Assembly (NCBI RefSeq): GCF_003014575.1
Contig: NZ_PYGF01000013.1
Location: 1 to 64,000 of the forward strand
Length of the DNA: 64,000 nucleotides
Direction of reading: 5' to 3'
Source of the DNA: Cecembia rubra
GTDB taxonomy: Bacteria; Bacteroidota; Bacteroidia; Cytophagales; Cyclobacteriaceae
Shown here: positions 1 through 7,323 of the stretch, one piece after another
Layout of the letters: each line of letters starts with the position of its first letter
Position numbering within the stretch: the first letter of the stretch is position 1
Made by a program: the position numbers and the translations under genes
Notes under the pieces: model-generated
Seen by the model: the letters and a program-made list of their open reading frames with translations, nothing else
What the model was told of the DNA's origin: nothing
Databases searched by the model: none

Positions 1-220
1 CAAGGATAAGCCATTTTCTCTTTTTACCCTTTTAAGATATTCACGGTGCTGATCGGGATTTGCAATCCCGATCCACGATACAATGGATTTGTAATCCATC
101 CTAACCTTCAAGGTCCCCGAAAACATCAAAATCTGGTCAATTAGTGAAATTCGTTTAATTAGTGGCTAAAAAATTCTTTTCCAATTCAGAAACGACATCC
201 TCAACCCTTCAAGATTCGCT

Positions 221-290
221 CATTCTTCATTCTTAACTCTTCATTCTCCATTCCTAATTCTCCATTCCTAATTCTCCATTCTAAATTCTC
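221..290. repeat. Heptanucleotide tandem tract, 10 units
   Basis: Ten 7-base units in perfect register, consensus (C/A)ATTC(C/T)N, starting at 221 and ending at 290 (third unit AACTCTT). Equivalent tracts in the other copies have different unit numbers (about 4 to 9), so the tract behaves like a VNTR inside the larger repeat. Confidence 0.85.
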
Positions 291-300
291 CCACTATATC

Positions 301-518
301 GTCGGCGTCGGACGATTCATTTTTTGAGAAGATCCATGCGCCGACTCGGGAAACGTGGTGAACTCATTCAACCCAGGGTACCGCGGCCTGCTGCCGCTCA
401 CCCTGGGCTGTTACTATGCAGGCCCTTCAGGCCTTTTTCTTAAAAATCGCCGATTCAGCTACTGGCTTTCGTGAAAATTCGCAAGCCTCGCGCCAAATTT
501 CATTACACATGCAGCTAC
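301..518 (+). repeat. Multi-hairpin repeat element, copy A (full 3' end)
   Basis: Outer stem GTCGGCG (301) with CGCCGAC (about 339-345); hairpin 1 CCCAGGGT...ACCCTGGG with an inner GCGGC/GCCGC stem; hairpin 2 AGGCC-CTTCA-GGCCT followed by a T run; then an AT-rich tail ending near GCTA at 518. The tail after GCAAGCCTCGCGC resembles that of the copy ending at 12950 and is missing in the other copies, where the twin hairpin follows directly. The strand given is arbitrary. Confidence 0.75.
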
Positions 519-936
519 TGTGCTGATCGGGATTTGCAATCCCGATCCACGATACAATGGATTTGTAATCCATCCTAACTTTCAAGACTCCCACATTCTT
601 CAATCTACATCCTACAAAAAAGACCTCTCCTTCGTCGAGGTGACAAGGATAAGCCATTTTCTCTTTTTACCCTTTTAAGATATTCACGGTGCTGATCGGG
701 ATTTGCAATCCCGATCCACGATACAATGGATTTGTAATTCATCCTAACCTTCAAGGTGCCAGAAAACATCAAAATCTGGTCAATTAGTGAAATTCGTGTA
801 ATTAGTGGCTAAAAAATTCTTTCCCACTTCAGAAACGACCTCCTCAACCCTTCAAGACTCCCACATTCTTCATTCCTAATTCTATACATTCCCCATTCCT
901 CATTCTAAATTCTACATTCATCATTCCCCACTCCCA

Positions 937-1440
937 TCACCCATACACCAGAAACCCACTCACCTCCTCCGGATCGTCCTCCAGAACTTGGACAAGTACC
1001 CTTCGTTGAAGCTTCTCATAGGTCTTCTCAGTCAAAAAGTCCAAATATTCCAGATCCAGGTCCCGCCCAACCAAGATCATTTCAATCGTACCGGAATCAA
1101 TGCCCTGCGCATAATCGCCCACGATATAAGCCTTTTCCACATTTCCCATGCGCTTGACCACTTTCTCCAGGAGTTCATCCAAACCTAGAAACTTGGATAC
1201 CATGTTCCTGATTTCCTGGTAAAACGGATGGGATTCATTGGCACGGTAGAGCTTGGTTTTCCCATTCTCCCCGGCTTGTAGCAAACCTGCATCCGTCAGG
1301 CGGTTGAGTTCCACACGCACCGAATTCGTGGACTCATCAAATTCCTTGGCCAGTGAGCGCAGGTAACCTGAATTGTTATGGGCAAAAAACTTCAGCAGGA
1401 GCTTAATGCGGGTTTTGGAAGTGACGAGGGAATCGAGCAA
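937..1440 (-). CDS. Winged-helix regulator with degenerate nucleotidyltransferase (MNT-like) domain
   Basis: 167 residues. The N-terminal ~75 residues form a winged-helix DNA-binding domain of the ArsR/MarR type (SKTRIKLLLKFF, then a recognition helix around TNSVRVELNRL and a wing). The C-terminal half resembles the minimal nucleotidyltransferase fold (GDYAQGIDSG, residues ~107-116), but where active enzymes have an Asp-x-Asp pair this protein reads GTIEMILVG, so catalysis is unlikely. Similar proteins often accompany polysaccharide clusters in Bacteroidota (family knowledge); here the exopolysaccharide module lies 13 kb away, so linkage is only inferred. The start is TTG at 1438-1440, chosen because the N-terminus matches the family from there; five heptamer repeats abut the start codon and no Shine-Dalgarno sequence is visible. 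Confidence 0.75.
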   Translation of the reverse strand: MLDSLVTSKTRIKLLLKFFAHNNSGYLRSLAKEFDESTNSVRVELNRLTDAGLLQAGENGKTKLYRANESHPFYQEIRNMVSKFLGLDELLEKVVKRMGNVEKAYIVGDYAQGIDSGTIEMILVGRDLDLEYLDFLTEKTYEKLQRRVLVQVLEDDPEEVSGFLVYG

Positions 1441-1475
1441 TGGAATGGAGGATGAGGAATTAGGAATGAGGAATG
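1441..1475 (-). repeat. Heptamer tract, 5 units, inverted orientation
   Basis: Exactly five 7-base units reading on the minus strand: CATTCCT, CATTCCT, AATTCCT, CATCCTC, CATTCCA. The tract directly precedes the TTG start of the regulator at 937-1440 and so occupies its 5' leader. It is the inverted counterpart of the five-unit tract at 1960-1994; both have CATCCTC as fourth unit. Confidence 0.8.
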
Positions 1476-1587
1476 ATCTTCAAACGAATCATTGATTTAT
1501 TTAAATAATCAAGAAAATGGCTCTTAAGTTAATCGGATAAAATGGGCTCTGTTTTTTGCTAATTTTATTTTTTTGAAGAAAAAAGCC

Positions 1588-1938
1588 ATGAAGAATATCA
1601 TTTTAGAAAAGACTACAGTTTTCGCAGCGAAAATACTAAATGTCTATTTTTAGCTAAGAGAACAAAAGCATTATAGATTATCTGAACAGATTGTGGGTTC
1701 TGGAACTTCTATAGGTGCGAATGTAGTAGAAGGTCAGGCTGCCGAATCTAAAAATGATTTCATTCATAAATTCAGTGTGGCTGCTAAAGAAGCCCGTGAA
1801 ACTGCATTTTGGTTAAACCTTTTTGATAGGGAGGAACTTCTTAAAAAACTTCCTGACTTTGAATACCTGAAAATAGAAATAAAAGAAATCATTAAAATCT
1901 TAGATTCAATCCTCATTACCGCAAAACAAAACAAATAA
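1588..1938 (+). pseudogene. Four-helix-bundle protein (23S rRNA intervening-sequence protein family), amber-interrupted
   Basis: Reading from ATG at 1588 gives MKNIILEKTTVF, then an in-frame TAG at 1651-1653, then continues in the same frame with LREQKHYRLSEQIVGSGTSI and a typical family body (GANVVEGQAAESKNDF, then KEARETAFWLNLF) to the TAA at 1936-1938. The full frame of about 116 codons matches the family's usual ~115-130 residues, so this is a single nonsense mutation in an otherwise intact gene. A GTG at 1693 could restart an 81-residue fragment lacking helix 1. The family includes the protein encoded in 23S rRNA intervening sequences and is related to the accessory protein of diversity-generating retroelements; no reverse transcriptase is nearby. 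The leader is AT-rich, and the segment lies between inverted heptamer tracts at 1441-1475 and 1960-1994. Confidence 0.8.
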
Positions 1939-1959
1939 CTTCAATTGAAACTTGAAACA

Positions 1960-1994
1960 CATTCCCCATTCTACATTCCCCATCCTCCATCCTA
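1960..1994 (+). repeat. Heptamer tract, 5 units
   Basis: Five contiguous units CATTCCC, CATTCTA, CATTCCC, CATCCTC, CATCCTA. It faces the tract at 1441-1475, so the four-helix-bundle pseudogene is bracketed by inverted copies about 0.5 kb apart. Confidence 0.8.
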
Positions 1995-2038
1995 AACAGC
2001 TTCGCCCTTTCAGTCACAGACAGACTTAGCAAAAATCT

Positions 2039-2074
2039 GAGTAAAAATCTTACTCATGAGTAACAAATTTACTC
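2039..2074. promoter_or_regulatory. Tandem pair of 17-bp dyads (operator-like)
   Basis: Two identical-arm dyads GAGTAA-N5-TTACTC at 2039-2055 and 2058-2074 are separated by AT; the inner arms form the palindrome TTACTCATGAGTAA (2050-2063). The spacing fits two dimers bound side by side. The site lies between a pseudogene that ends at 1938 and a gene that ends at 2215 on the other strand, so no intact gene clearly starts from it. A weaker dyad CCTGTA-N12-TACAGG is at 2127-2150. The function is not known. Confidence 0.5.
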
Positions 2075-2214
2075 AGTTAATGAATTTTTGCAAGAATTTG
2101 TAAATATTTTTCAATTGGAGAATTGCCCTGTAGCTTGGACACTGTACAGGTATGGATACCAGGCATTTAAAAAAAGTGAGTGGGAATATTGTAATACTTT
2201 CTGGAAGCAGGTGC

Positions 2215-3636
2215 TTAATGCCCTATCCTTCTGACATACCTTCTTTTGCCTAATTCCAGCATAAAAAGCAAAGATAAAATTGCAAAAAACACCAAAATCA
2301 TAACCAAATAATCCTGGGGATTAGATATACCCGTCCAATTCCGTCTTAGCAAAAAGTCTACAGAAACTCTTTTTTCCATCGCTCCCTTTAGCATCTGGTT
2401 GTTGAAATCCATCCAGAACATGGATAAGGACAAATTCAATAAACTTACTTTTACTAGGTCTTTACCTTTTAACCTGTACCTCCTCAACACTTTCATTAGA
2501 CCCAGAAACAAAGCTGGGACAAAGGCAACCAAATGACCGGAAGTAGGATGAATGGCTATAAACAAAAAAATAGTCAATATTAAGGTAAATCCGAGCCCCA
2601 TAAACAAGGACTCTTGGATTAGTTTCCTTAAAAAAATCAATGAAAAGGGAATCAACAAGCCGAAATAGAGAGTATGGCTGATGAGAAAATCAAATGGAAA
2701 TTGAAATGCCGAAACTAATTCATCCTGATAGAACTGTAATATTCCAAAAGTTTTTTTGGCACCTGAAAGCAAGAACAACAATGTATATACCACTGCCAAA
2801 CCCGAAATCAGAATCATTATCTGTTTTGATGAAATTCCCTTCTTTACAAATCCCCAGGCAACATGCAATTCAATGGGTGAAATTTTTGCTGTCCAATAAA
2901 GCAATGATGCAAATGCCAAAACAGACATTACAAATCCCATCCAGTAGGTCCAACTTTGCTCCAACCTGCCGGAAATTAATCCCAATACGAATAACAAAAG
3001 GACAAAGGCCAGGATCAGCACTTTTGAAATACCTGAAATGGGCTTCTCTGAAATTTTCACATCATGGTAATCATAAGGAAACACCAAGAATAATAAACCT
3101 ATCAAAGGTAGAAATGGGGAAACAAACATCCCCACAAAAGAAACAAGCAGAAGAACATCACGCTTATTTCTCAAAAACAAATTTACCTGGACCAGTCCAG
3201 TAGCCAACACAGCCAATTCATTGTTAAAGGGATTGTACCAGATCTCTTTGAGAAAGAAGTAATTAAAAAACAGGATAACAAAAGCCAAACATTCTAAATT
3301 TTTATTCAATTGAAGCATATCCATAATCCTGAAAAATGAATAAACGGAAATAAGTAAAAAGAATAAATTCAGGAGGATCATACCGCTTTGAAGGAATGCA
3401 GGTTCCAGTCCAAATCCCGCAAAAACAAAGATTATATTCAATAAAGCAAAAGGCAGTATTTCACTTACCTGCCATAGGCTATAATTGTTTTTTTCGAAAG
3501 TATCCAAGAATTCCATGGATACTTTAAGGAAAAACGTCGAATCCCCAATAGTACTTTCCTGTATGGGAAGTTTTTCAGCAATTATTTGAAAAAATACGAT
3601 TGAAAATAAAAGGATGATTAAGAAAACTTTTTTCAC
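2215..3636 (-). CDS. Polytopic membrane protein, possibly GT-C-type glycosyltransferase-like
   Basis: 473 residues with a cleavable-looking or anchoring N-terminal helix (residues ~3-20), a soluble stretch with acidic residues (ESTIGDSTFFLKVSMEF), then about ten hydrophobic helices with short basic loops. The layout (acidic first loop, then NPFNNELAVLATGLV and FVSPFLPLIGLLFLVF) recalls GT-C glycosyltransferases or Wzy-like polymerases, but no diagnostic motif is certain and I do not assign a function. The start codon is GTG at 3634-3636. The gene stands alone, with 276 bp upstream before the hydrolase gene and the operator-like dyads beyond its 3' end. Confidence 0.6.
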   Translation of the reverse strand: MKKVFLIILLFSIVFFQIIAEKLPIQESTIGDSTFFLKVSMEFLDTFEKNNYSLWQVSEILPFALLNIIFVFAGFGLEPAFLQSGMILLNLFFLLISVYSFFRIMDMLQLNKNLECLAFVILFFNYFFLKEIWYNPFNNELAVLATGLVQVNLFLRNKRDVLLLVSFVGMFVSPFLPLIGLLFLVFPYDYHDVKISEKPISGISKVLILAFVLLLFVLGLISGRLEQSWTYWMGFVMSVLAFASLLYWTAKISPIELHVAWGFVKKGISSKQIMILISGLAVVYTLLFLLSGAKKTFGILQFYQDELVSAFQFPFDFLISHTLYFGLLIPFSLIFLRKLIQESLFMGLGFTLILTIFLFIAIHPTSGHLVAFVPALFLGLMKVLRRYRLKGKDLVKVSLLNLSLSMFWMDFNNQMLKGAMEKRVSVDFLLRRNWTGISNPQDYLVMILVFFAILSLLFMLELGKRRYVRRIGH

Positions 3637-3912
3637 GTGTTTTGGGCTCCGGGATTATTGCCTTCATTAACAAGCCTATTCAAACTTTCCTGGGTGTGGG
3701 AAAGGAATAGGAGGCTGCTACCAAAGGATCAGATGCCACGAAATTAGGCTATACAAAAAACTGTGAGTGAGCTTTGTAAACCAAAAGCTTATTTTTGTCA
3801 ATTTTCGTTATTTAACTACTAAGTTCAACGCAATAATGCCTCGAAAATTGACCCCTTACATAGAATCCAAAAATTACTTTTCAATAAGAATGTAACCTTT
3901 TTTCCCCACAGG

Positions 3913-4764
3913 TCACTCTCCGATCTTATTGATCCTCTCCTTCAACCAATGCAGCACATCTCCCATCACAACTTCCTTTTCATATTCATTGAGGAGTTCA
4001 TGATAGAAATTAGGATAGCGATGAAAAGTCTTATCTGCTGAGGAAACATTCCTGAAAAAAAATTCAGATCCCTTGGGATTGGTCAATTGGTCTTCAGTAC
4101 CATGAAGCAGGAGAAGTGGATAATTGAATATTTTCACCTGTTCCTCTATAGCATCCATCATCTTCAGTAATTCATACCCTGTCCTGGCAGGAATTGGATC
4201 ATGATAAACCAAAGGATCGTTATTGTACTTATTGACTTCTTCCGGATCATGGGAAATTTTGGTGCTGTCCAGTTTGAGCACTTTGAGTTTGGGTAATAAC
4301 CTCCCCACCAAACTTGATATGGCAATCAATAAATGGGAAACATCATCAGAAGGCTGTAAGGCTGGAGCACTGAGAATGATGCCATGCGTTTCAGGTTGAT
4401 ATTGTAAGGCAAATGCCGCGGTCAACCCCCCGCCCATACTATGGCCAAAAAGAAATACAGGTATGCCGGGGATATAGGATTTGACTTTTTGGTACAAGGC
4501 ATCGATATCTTTCAAATAGTCCTGATAATTGGCAAAAAATGCTGTTGGCTTAGGATGTGAAGACTTTCCATGCCCCCTACCGTCAAAAGTAAATACTGCC
4601 ACATCCTCAGCAACAAGCTTTTTGGCAAAATGAGCATATCTGCCGCTGTGCTCAGCCAAGCCATGGACCACTAAGACCGAGGCCTTTGGCTGCACCGGCA
4701 ACCAAGCTTGTAAGTAGAGTTCCAGATTATCATGGGTAATATATTTAGTCTCAAAATGGTTCAT
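3913..4764 (-). CDS. Alpha/beta hydrolase, monoacylglycerol lipase / lysophospholipase type
   Basis: 283 residues from ATG at 4762-4764; a start at 4833 would overlap the upstream gene by 37 bases, so the internal Met (MNHFETKY) is preferred. Signatures in order: oxyanion-region HG at residues 34-35 (VVHGLAEHSGRYAHF), nucleophile elbow GHSMGG with Ser109, acid in LLHGTEDQLTNP and catalytic His in YPNFYHELLNE near the C-terminus. This arrangement is that of the serine aminopeptidase S33 / monoglyceride lipase family, which cleaves monoacylglycerols or lysophospholipids. No signal peptide, so probably cytoplasmic. It lies 32 bp downstream of the outer-membrane protein gene on the same strand and may be cotranscribed with it. 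Confidence 0.85.
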   Translation of the reverse strand: MNHFETKYITHDNLELYLQAWLPVQPKASVLVVHGLAEHSGRYAHFAKKLVAEDVAVFTFDGRGHGKSSHPKPTAFFANYQDYLKDIDALYQKVKSYIPGIPVFLFGHSMGGGLTAAFALQYQPETHGIILSAPALQPSDDVSHLLIAISSLVGRLLPKLKVLKLDSTKISHDPEEVNKYNNDPLVYHDPIPARTGYELLKMMDAIEEQVKIFNYPLLLLHGTEDQLTNPKGSEFFFRNVSSADKTFHRYPNFYHELLNEYEKEVVMGDVLHWLKERINKIGE

Positions 4765-4796
4765 AATTTCAAATTGCCTTAAAGAAGCGACTTTCC

Positions 4797-5684
4797 TTAT
4801 TTTTTCCTCAGTGGTACAGTCAATCCAAGCCATGGAACAGCTATAAAACTATCGAAGTTACCGCTTATCGGTAAAATCAAACCATAATCAAGGCCTACAT
4901 CCCCAATTATTCTCCTTCCTCCAAAAGATAACATTCCGAATGTTTCAAAGCCTGTATTGATGATGTAATTCTCAGTTAAAAAATATCCTCTTGGACCTGT
5001 TCTTATCATACCACCAAGTGTGATTGTCGGGGAATTGGCTATTTCTCCATCAGAAAAACCCCATCCCAGTCCGAGGGTGATGTTTTTATCCCTATTGCCA
5101 AAAGTATTTACTCCATACAAAATCCCAAATGCTCCCCCTCCTCCAATCACGGTTCCCAATAATGCACCTGCCCCAACATTGTATTTGTCTTTCACCACAG
5201 GAATTGAAAATTTGGGATTTAACCAGACTGGGGTCGGTGCACCTGCAAACAAAAACAAAGGAACAATTCCGGCAGACATGGAGAAATTCTCTGTTATCCC
5301 AAAAGAAAACTGGTTGAAGAATATCCATACATTTTGATAATAGCTTTCCCCTGGCTTAAGTCCATAGCCGTTTGGTGAAAAAAAGTAACGGGTGGACTGG
5401 GGATTCTCAAACCATAATTTACCATCTTTCATTTGGCCTGAATTGATGAGTTCCCTCGTCAGGACATCTGTTTTCCTAATGGTTACATTTCCAAATTTCT
5501 CTGTGGCAATAACCAGTTTCTCGTCATCTTCCTGCGTAATCTGGCCAATAAATTCATTCCCATCTCTGGTTTTTACCCTGTAGATTTGAATTTCTTCTTG
5601 ATAGTCCTGTCCATAATTTTCGGTGACAGGGAGTAATATAAAAGAAAGTAGCAGCCAAAAAATGACCATAGATTTTATTTTCAT
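4797..5684 (-). CDS. Secreted / outer-membrane protein with SM-like N-terminal domain and beta-rich C-terminus
   Basis: 295 residues with a signal peptide (MKIKSMVIFWLLLSFILLPV, cleavage near Gly-Gln-Asp). Residues ~35-75 (VKTRDGNEFIGQITQEDDE, then LVIATEKFGNVTIRKTD) look like a small five-stranded barrel of the kind found in several Bacteroidota envelope proteins. The remainder alternates Gly/aromatic strands (FFNQFSFGITENFSMSAGI; GGGGAFGILYGVNTFG) typical of an outer-membrane barrel. No enzyme motif is visible and I do not recognise a named function. The upstream region (5685-5790) is AT-rich; beyond it begins repeat island 2. Confidence 0.65.
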   Translation of the reverse strand: MKIKSMVIFWLLLSFILLPVTENYGQDYQEEIQIYRVKTRDGNEFIGQITQEDDEKLVIATEKFGNVTIRKTDVLTRELINSGQMKDGKLWFENPQSTRYFFSPNGYGLKPGESYYQNVWIFFNQFSFGITENFSMSAGIVPLFLFAGAPTPVWLNPKFSIPVVKDKYNVGAGALLGTVIGGGGAFGILYGVNTFGNRDKNITLGLGWGFSDGEIANSPTITLGGMIRTGPRGYFLTENYIINTGFETFGMLSFGGRRIIGDVGLDYGLILPISGNFDSFIAVPWLGLTVPLRKK

Positions 5685-6020
5685 AGCAGTAGGGTTTTAG
5701 GAATAGAAATATAACCAAATTCCAGCAAATCCAATTTATTTTCTGGATTTAAACTAAGTCCGAATTTCATACCTGGACCCTACAATCGTTACTGATCGGG
5801 ATTTGGCGCTGATCGGGATTTGTAATCCTATCATACAGCCAAAATCCCTAACAAAATCAAAACCTGGTTAATTAGTGAAATTCCTGCCTGCAGAAGGCAG
5901 GGGTGGCTAAAAAATTCTTTTCCAATTCAGAAACGACATCCTCAACCCTTCAAGACTCCCACATTCTTCACTCCTCATTCCTCATTCTACATTCTACATT
6001 CTTAATTCCCCCACTGTATC

Positions 6021-6214
6021 GTCGGCGTCGGGCTATTCATTTATTTAGGAGTTCAGTGCGCCGACTCGGGAAACGTGGTGAACTCATTCAACCCAGGGTT
6101 CCGCGGCCTGCTGCCGCTCACCCTGGGCTGTTACTATGCAGGCCCTTCAGGCCTTTTTCTTTAAAATCGCCGATTCAGCTACTGGCTTTCGTGAAAATTC
6201 GAAAGCTCTGCGCG
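6021..6214 (+). repeat. Multi-hairpin repeat element, copy B
   Basis: Outer stem GTCGGCG 6021-6027 with CGCCGAC 6059-6065; hairpin 1 CCCAGGGT 6092-6099 with ACCCTGGG 6120-6127 and an inner GCGGC 6103-6107 / GCCGC 6113-6117; a 12-base spacer; hairpin 2 AGGCC 6140-6144, loop CTTCA, GGCCT 6150-6154, followed by T residues. The 3' part is cut short and joined to the twin hairpin at 6220. Confidence 0.75.
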
Positions 6215-6447
6215 GTGCTGATCGGGATTTGCAATCCCGATCCACGATACAATGGATTTGAAATCCATACTAACCTTCAAAGTCCCCGAAAACATCAAAA
6301 TCTGGTCAATTAGTGAAATTCGTGTAATTAGTGGCTAAAAAATTCTTTCCCACTTCAGAAACGACATCCTCAACCCTTCAAGATTCGCACATTCTTCATT
6401 CCTCATTCCCCATTCTTCATTCCTCATTCTTAATTCCCCACTGTATC

Positions 6448-6641
6448 GTCGGAGTCGGGCTATTTATTTATTTAGGAGTTCAGTGCGCCGACTCGGGAAA
6501 CGTGGTGAACTCATTCAACCCAGGGTTCCGCGGCCTGCTGCCGCTCACCCTGGGCTGTTACTATGCAGGCCCTTCAGGCCTTTTTCTTTAAAATCGCCGA
6601 TTCAGCTACTGGCTTTCGTGAAAATTCGAAAGCTCTGCGCG
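6448..6641 (+). repeat. Multi-hairpin repeat element, copy C
   Basis: Near-identical to copy B. One difference in the outer stem (GTCGGAG instead of GTCGGCG) weakens one pair; hairpins 1 and 2 are intact. Confidence 0.75.
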
Positions 6642-6889
6642 GTGCTGATCGGGATTTGCAATCCCGATCCACGATACAATGGATTTGAAATCTATCCTAA
6701 CCTTCAAGGTCCCCGAAAACATCAAAATCTGGTCAATTAGTGAAATTCGTGTAATTAGTGGCTAAAAAATTCTTTTCCAATTCAGAAACGACATCCTCAA
6801 CCCTTCAAGACTCTCACATTCTTCACTCCTAATTCTCCATTCTAAATTCCCCATTCATCATTCTACATTCTTAATTCCCCCACTGTATC

Positions 6890-7083
6890 GTCGGCGTCGG
6901 GCTATTCATTTATTTAGGAGTTCAGTGCGCCGACTCGGGAAACGTGGTGAACTCATTCAACCCAGGGTTCCGCGGCCTGCTGCCGCTCACCCTGGGCTGT
7001 TACTATGCAGGCCCTTCAGGCCTTTTTCTTTAAAATCGCCGATTCAGCTACTGGTTTTCGTGAAAATTCTAAAGCTCTGCGCG
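6890..7083 (+). repeat. Multi-hairpin repeat element, copy D
   Basis: Near-identical to copies B and C, all stems intact. Followed directly by a twin hairpin at 7089-7137 and a palindrome-bearing link at 7190-7208. Confidence 0.75.
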
Positions 7084-7189
7084 GTGCTGATCGGGATTTG
7101 CAATCCCGATCCACGATACAATGGATTTGAAATCCATACTAACCTTCAAAGTCCCCCATAACGCCAAAAATAGTTTATTAATTAAACTC

Positions 7190-7208
7190 CTGCCTGCAGC
7201 AGGCAGGG
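7190..7208. repeat. Nested palindrome CCTGCCTGCAGCAGGCAGG
   Basis: A 19-bp palindrome (one central base) sits where other link segments read CGTGTAATTA. Related forms occur at 5885-5903, 11739-11757 and 12177-12195, each with one or two changes. The clean substitution suggests a small mobile palindrome inserted in, or swapped into, the host repeat. Confidence 0.65.
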
Positions 7209-7323
7209 GTGGCTAAAAAATTCTTTTCCAATTCAGAAACGACATCCTCAACCCTTCAAGACTCACACTGTGTATCCCTGATTAGTGTTGACCGGTTTGT
7301 GATTGAATTTCATTGTTAAATAT

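Larger units (their letters stand above)
1..936. repeat. Repeat island 1 (modular non-coding repeats)
   Basis: No credible gene here; the short reading frames are by-products of the repeat. Modules seen: a twin hairpin at 51-99, 525-573 and 694-742 (second arm mutated at 739); a link segment ending in GTGGCTAAAAAATTC at 162 and 805; heptamer tracts at 221-290 and about 863-930; one multi-hairpin element at 301-518; and a leader segment containing GACCTCTCC and GTCGAGGTGAC at about 620-690 (partial copy at 1-45). The same modules recur at 5.8-7.3 and 11.3-13.25 kb in the same orientation. The distance between link segments is 643 here against about 430 in the other islands, because this copy carries an additional leader plus twin hairpin. 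The left end continues beyond the window. Confidence 0.85.
5790..7268. repeat. Repeat island 2: tandem array of ~430-bp modular repeats
   Basis: After a degenerate half copy of the twin hairpin (5792-5835), link segments starting GTGGCTAAAAAATTC at 5903, 6331, 6758 and 7209 delimit three head-to-tail units of 428, 427 and 451 bp. Each unit runs link segment, AACGACATCCTCAACCCTTC box, heptamer tract (7, 7 and 9 units), multi-hairpin element, twin hairpin (6220-6268, 6647-6695, 7089-7137). At two boundaries (5885-5903 and 7190-7208) the CGTGTAATTA part of the link is replaced by the palindrome CCTGCCTGC(A)-core-GGCAGG. The open frames across the units are repeated with the units and lack ribosome-binding signals, so I treat them as non-coding. 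Confidence 0.85.

Noticed and set aside
427-657. 76-residue minus-strand frame in island 1
   Set aside because: It is the antisense of the repeat modules and has no homologue-like features.
1-936. CRISPR array
   Set aside because: The repeats are ~430-bp composite modules with internal variation, not short identical repeats with unique spacers, and no cas gene is present.
1651-1653. TAG as a recoded (readthrough) codon
   Set aside because: A simple nonsense mutation is more likely; there is no sign of a recoding structure or of such use elsewhere in the window.
1588-1938. Diversity-generating retroelement
   Set aside because: The four-helix-bundle protein is related to DGR accessory proteins, but no reverse transcriptase, template repeat or variable repeat is found in the window.
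2694-3203. 169-residue plus-strand frame opposite the membrane protein
   Set aside because: Composition follows the complement of hydrophobic codons; no start signal or recognisable domain.
5903-7161. Series of similar 78-136 residue reading frames (for example starting MRRLGKRGELIQPRV) in repeat island 2
   Set aside because: They recur with each repeat unit, run through hairpins and heptamers, and start or stop differently between copies. No start signal or domain supports translation.
5790-7268. Insertion sequence with transposase
   Set aside because: None of the frames in the islands encodes transposase motifs; at most the repeats are non-autonomous.
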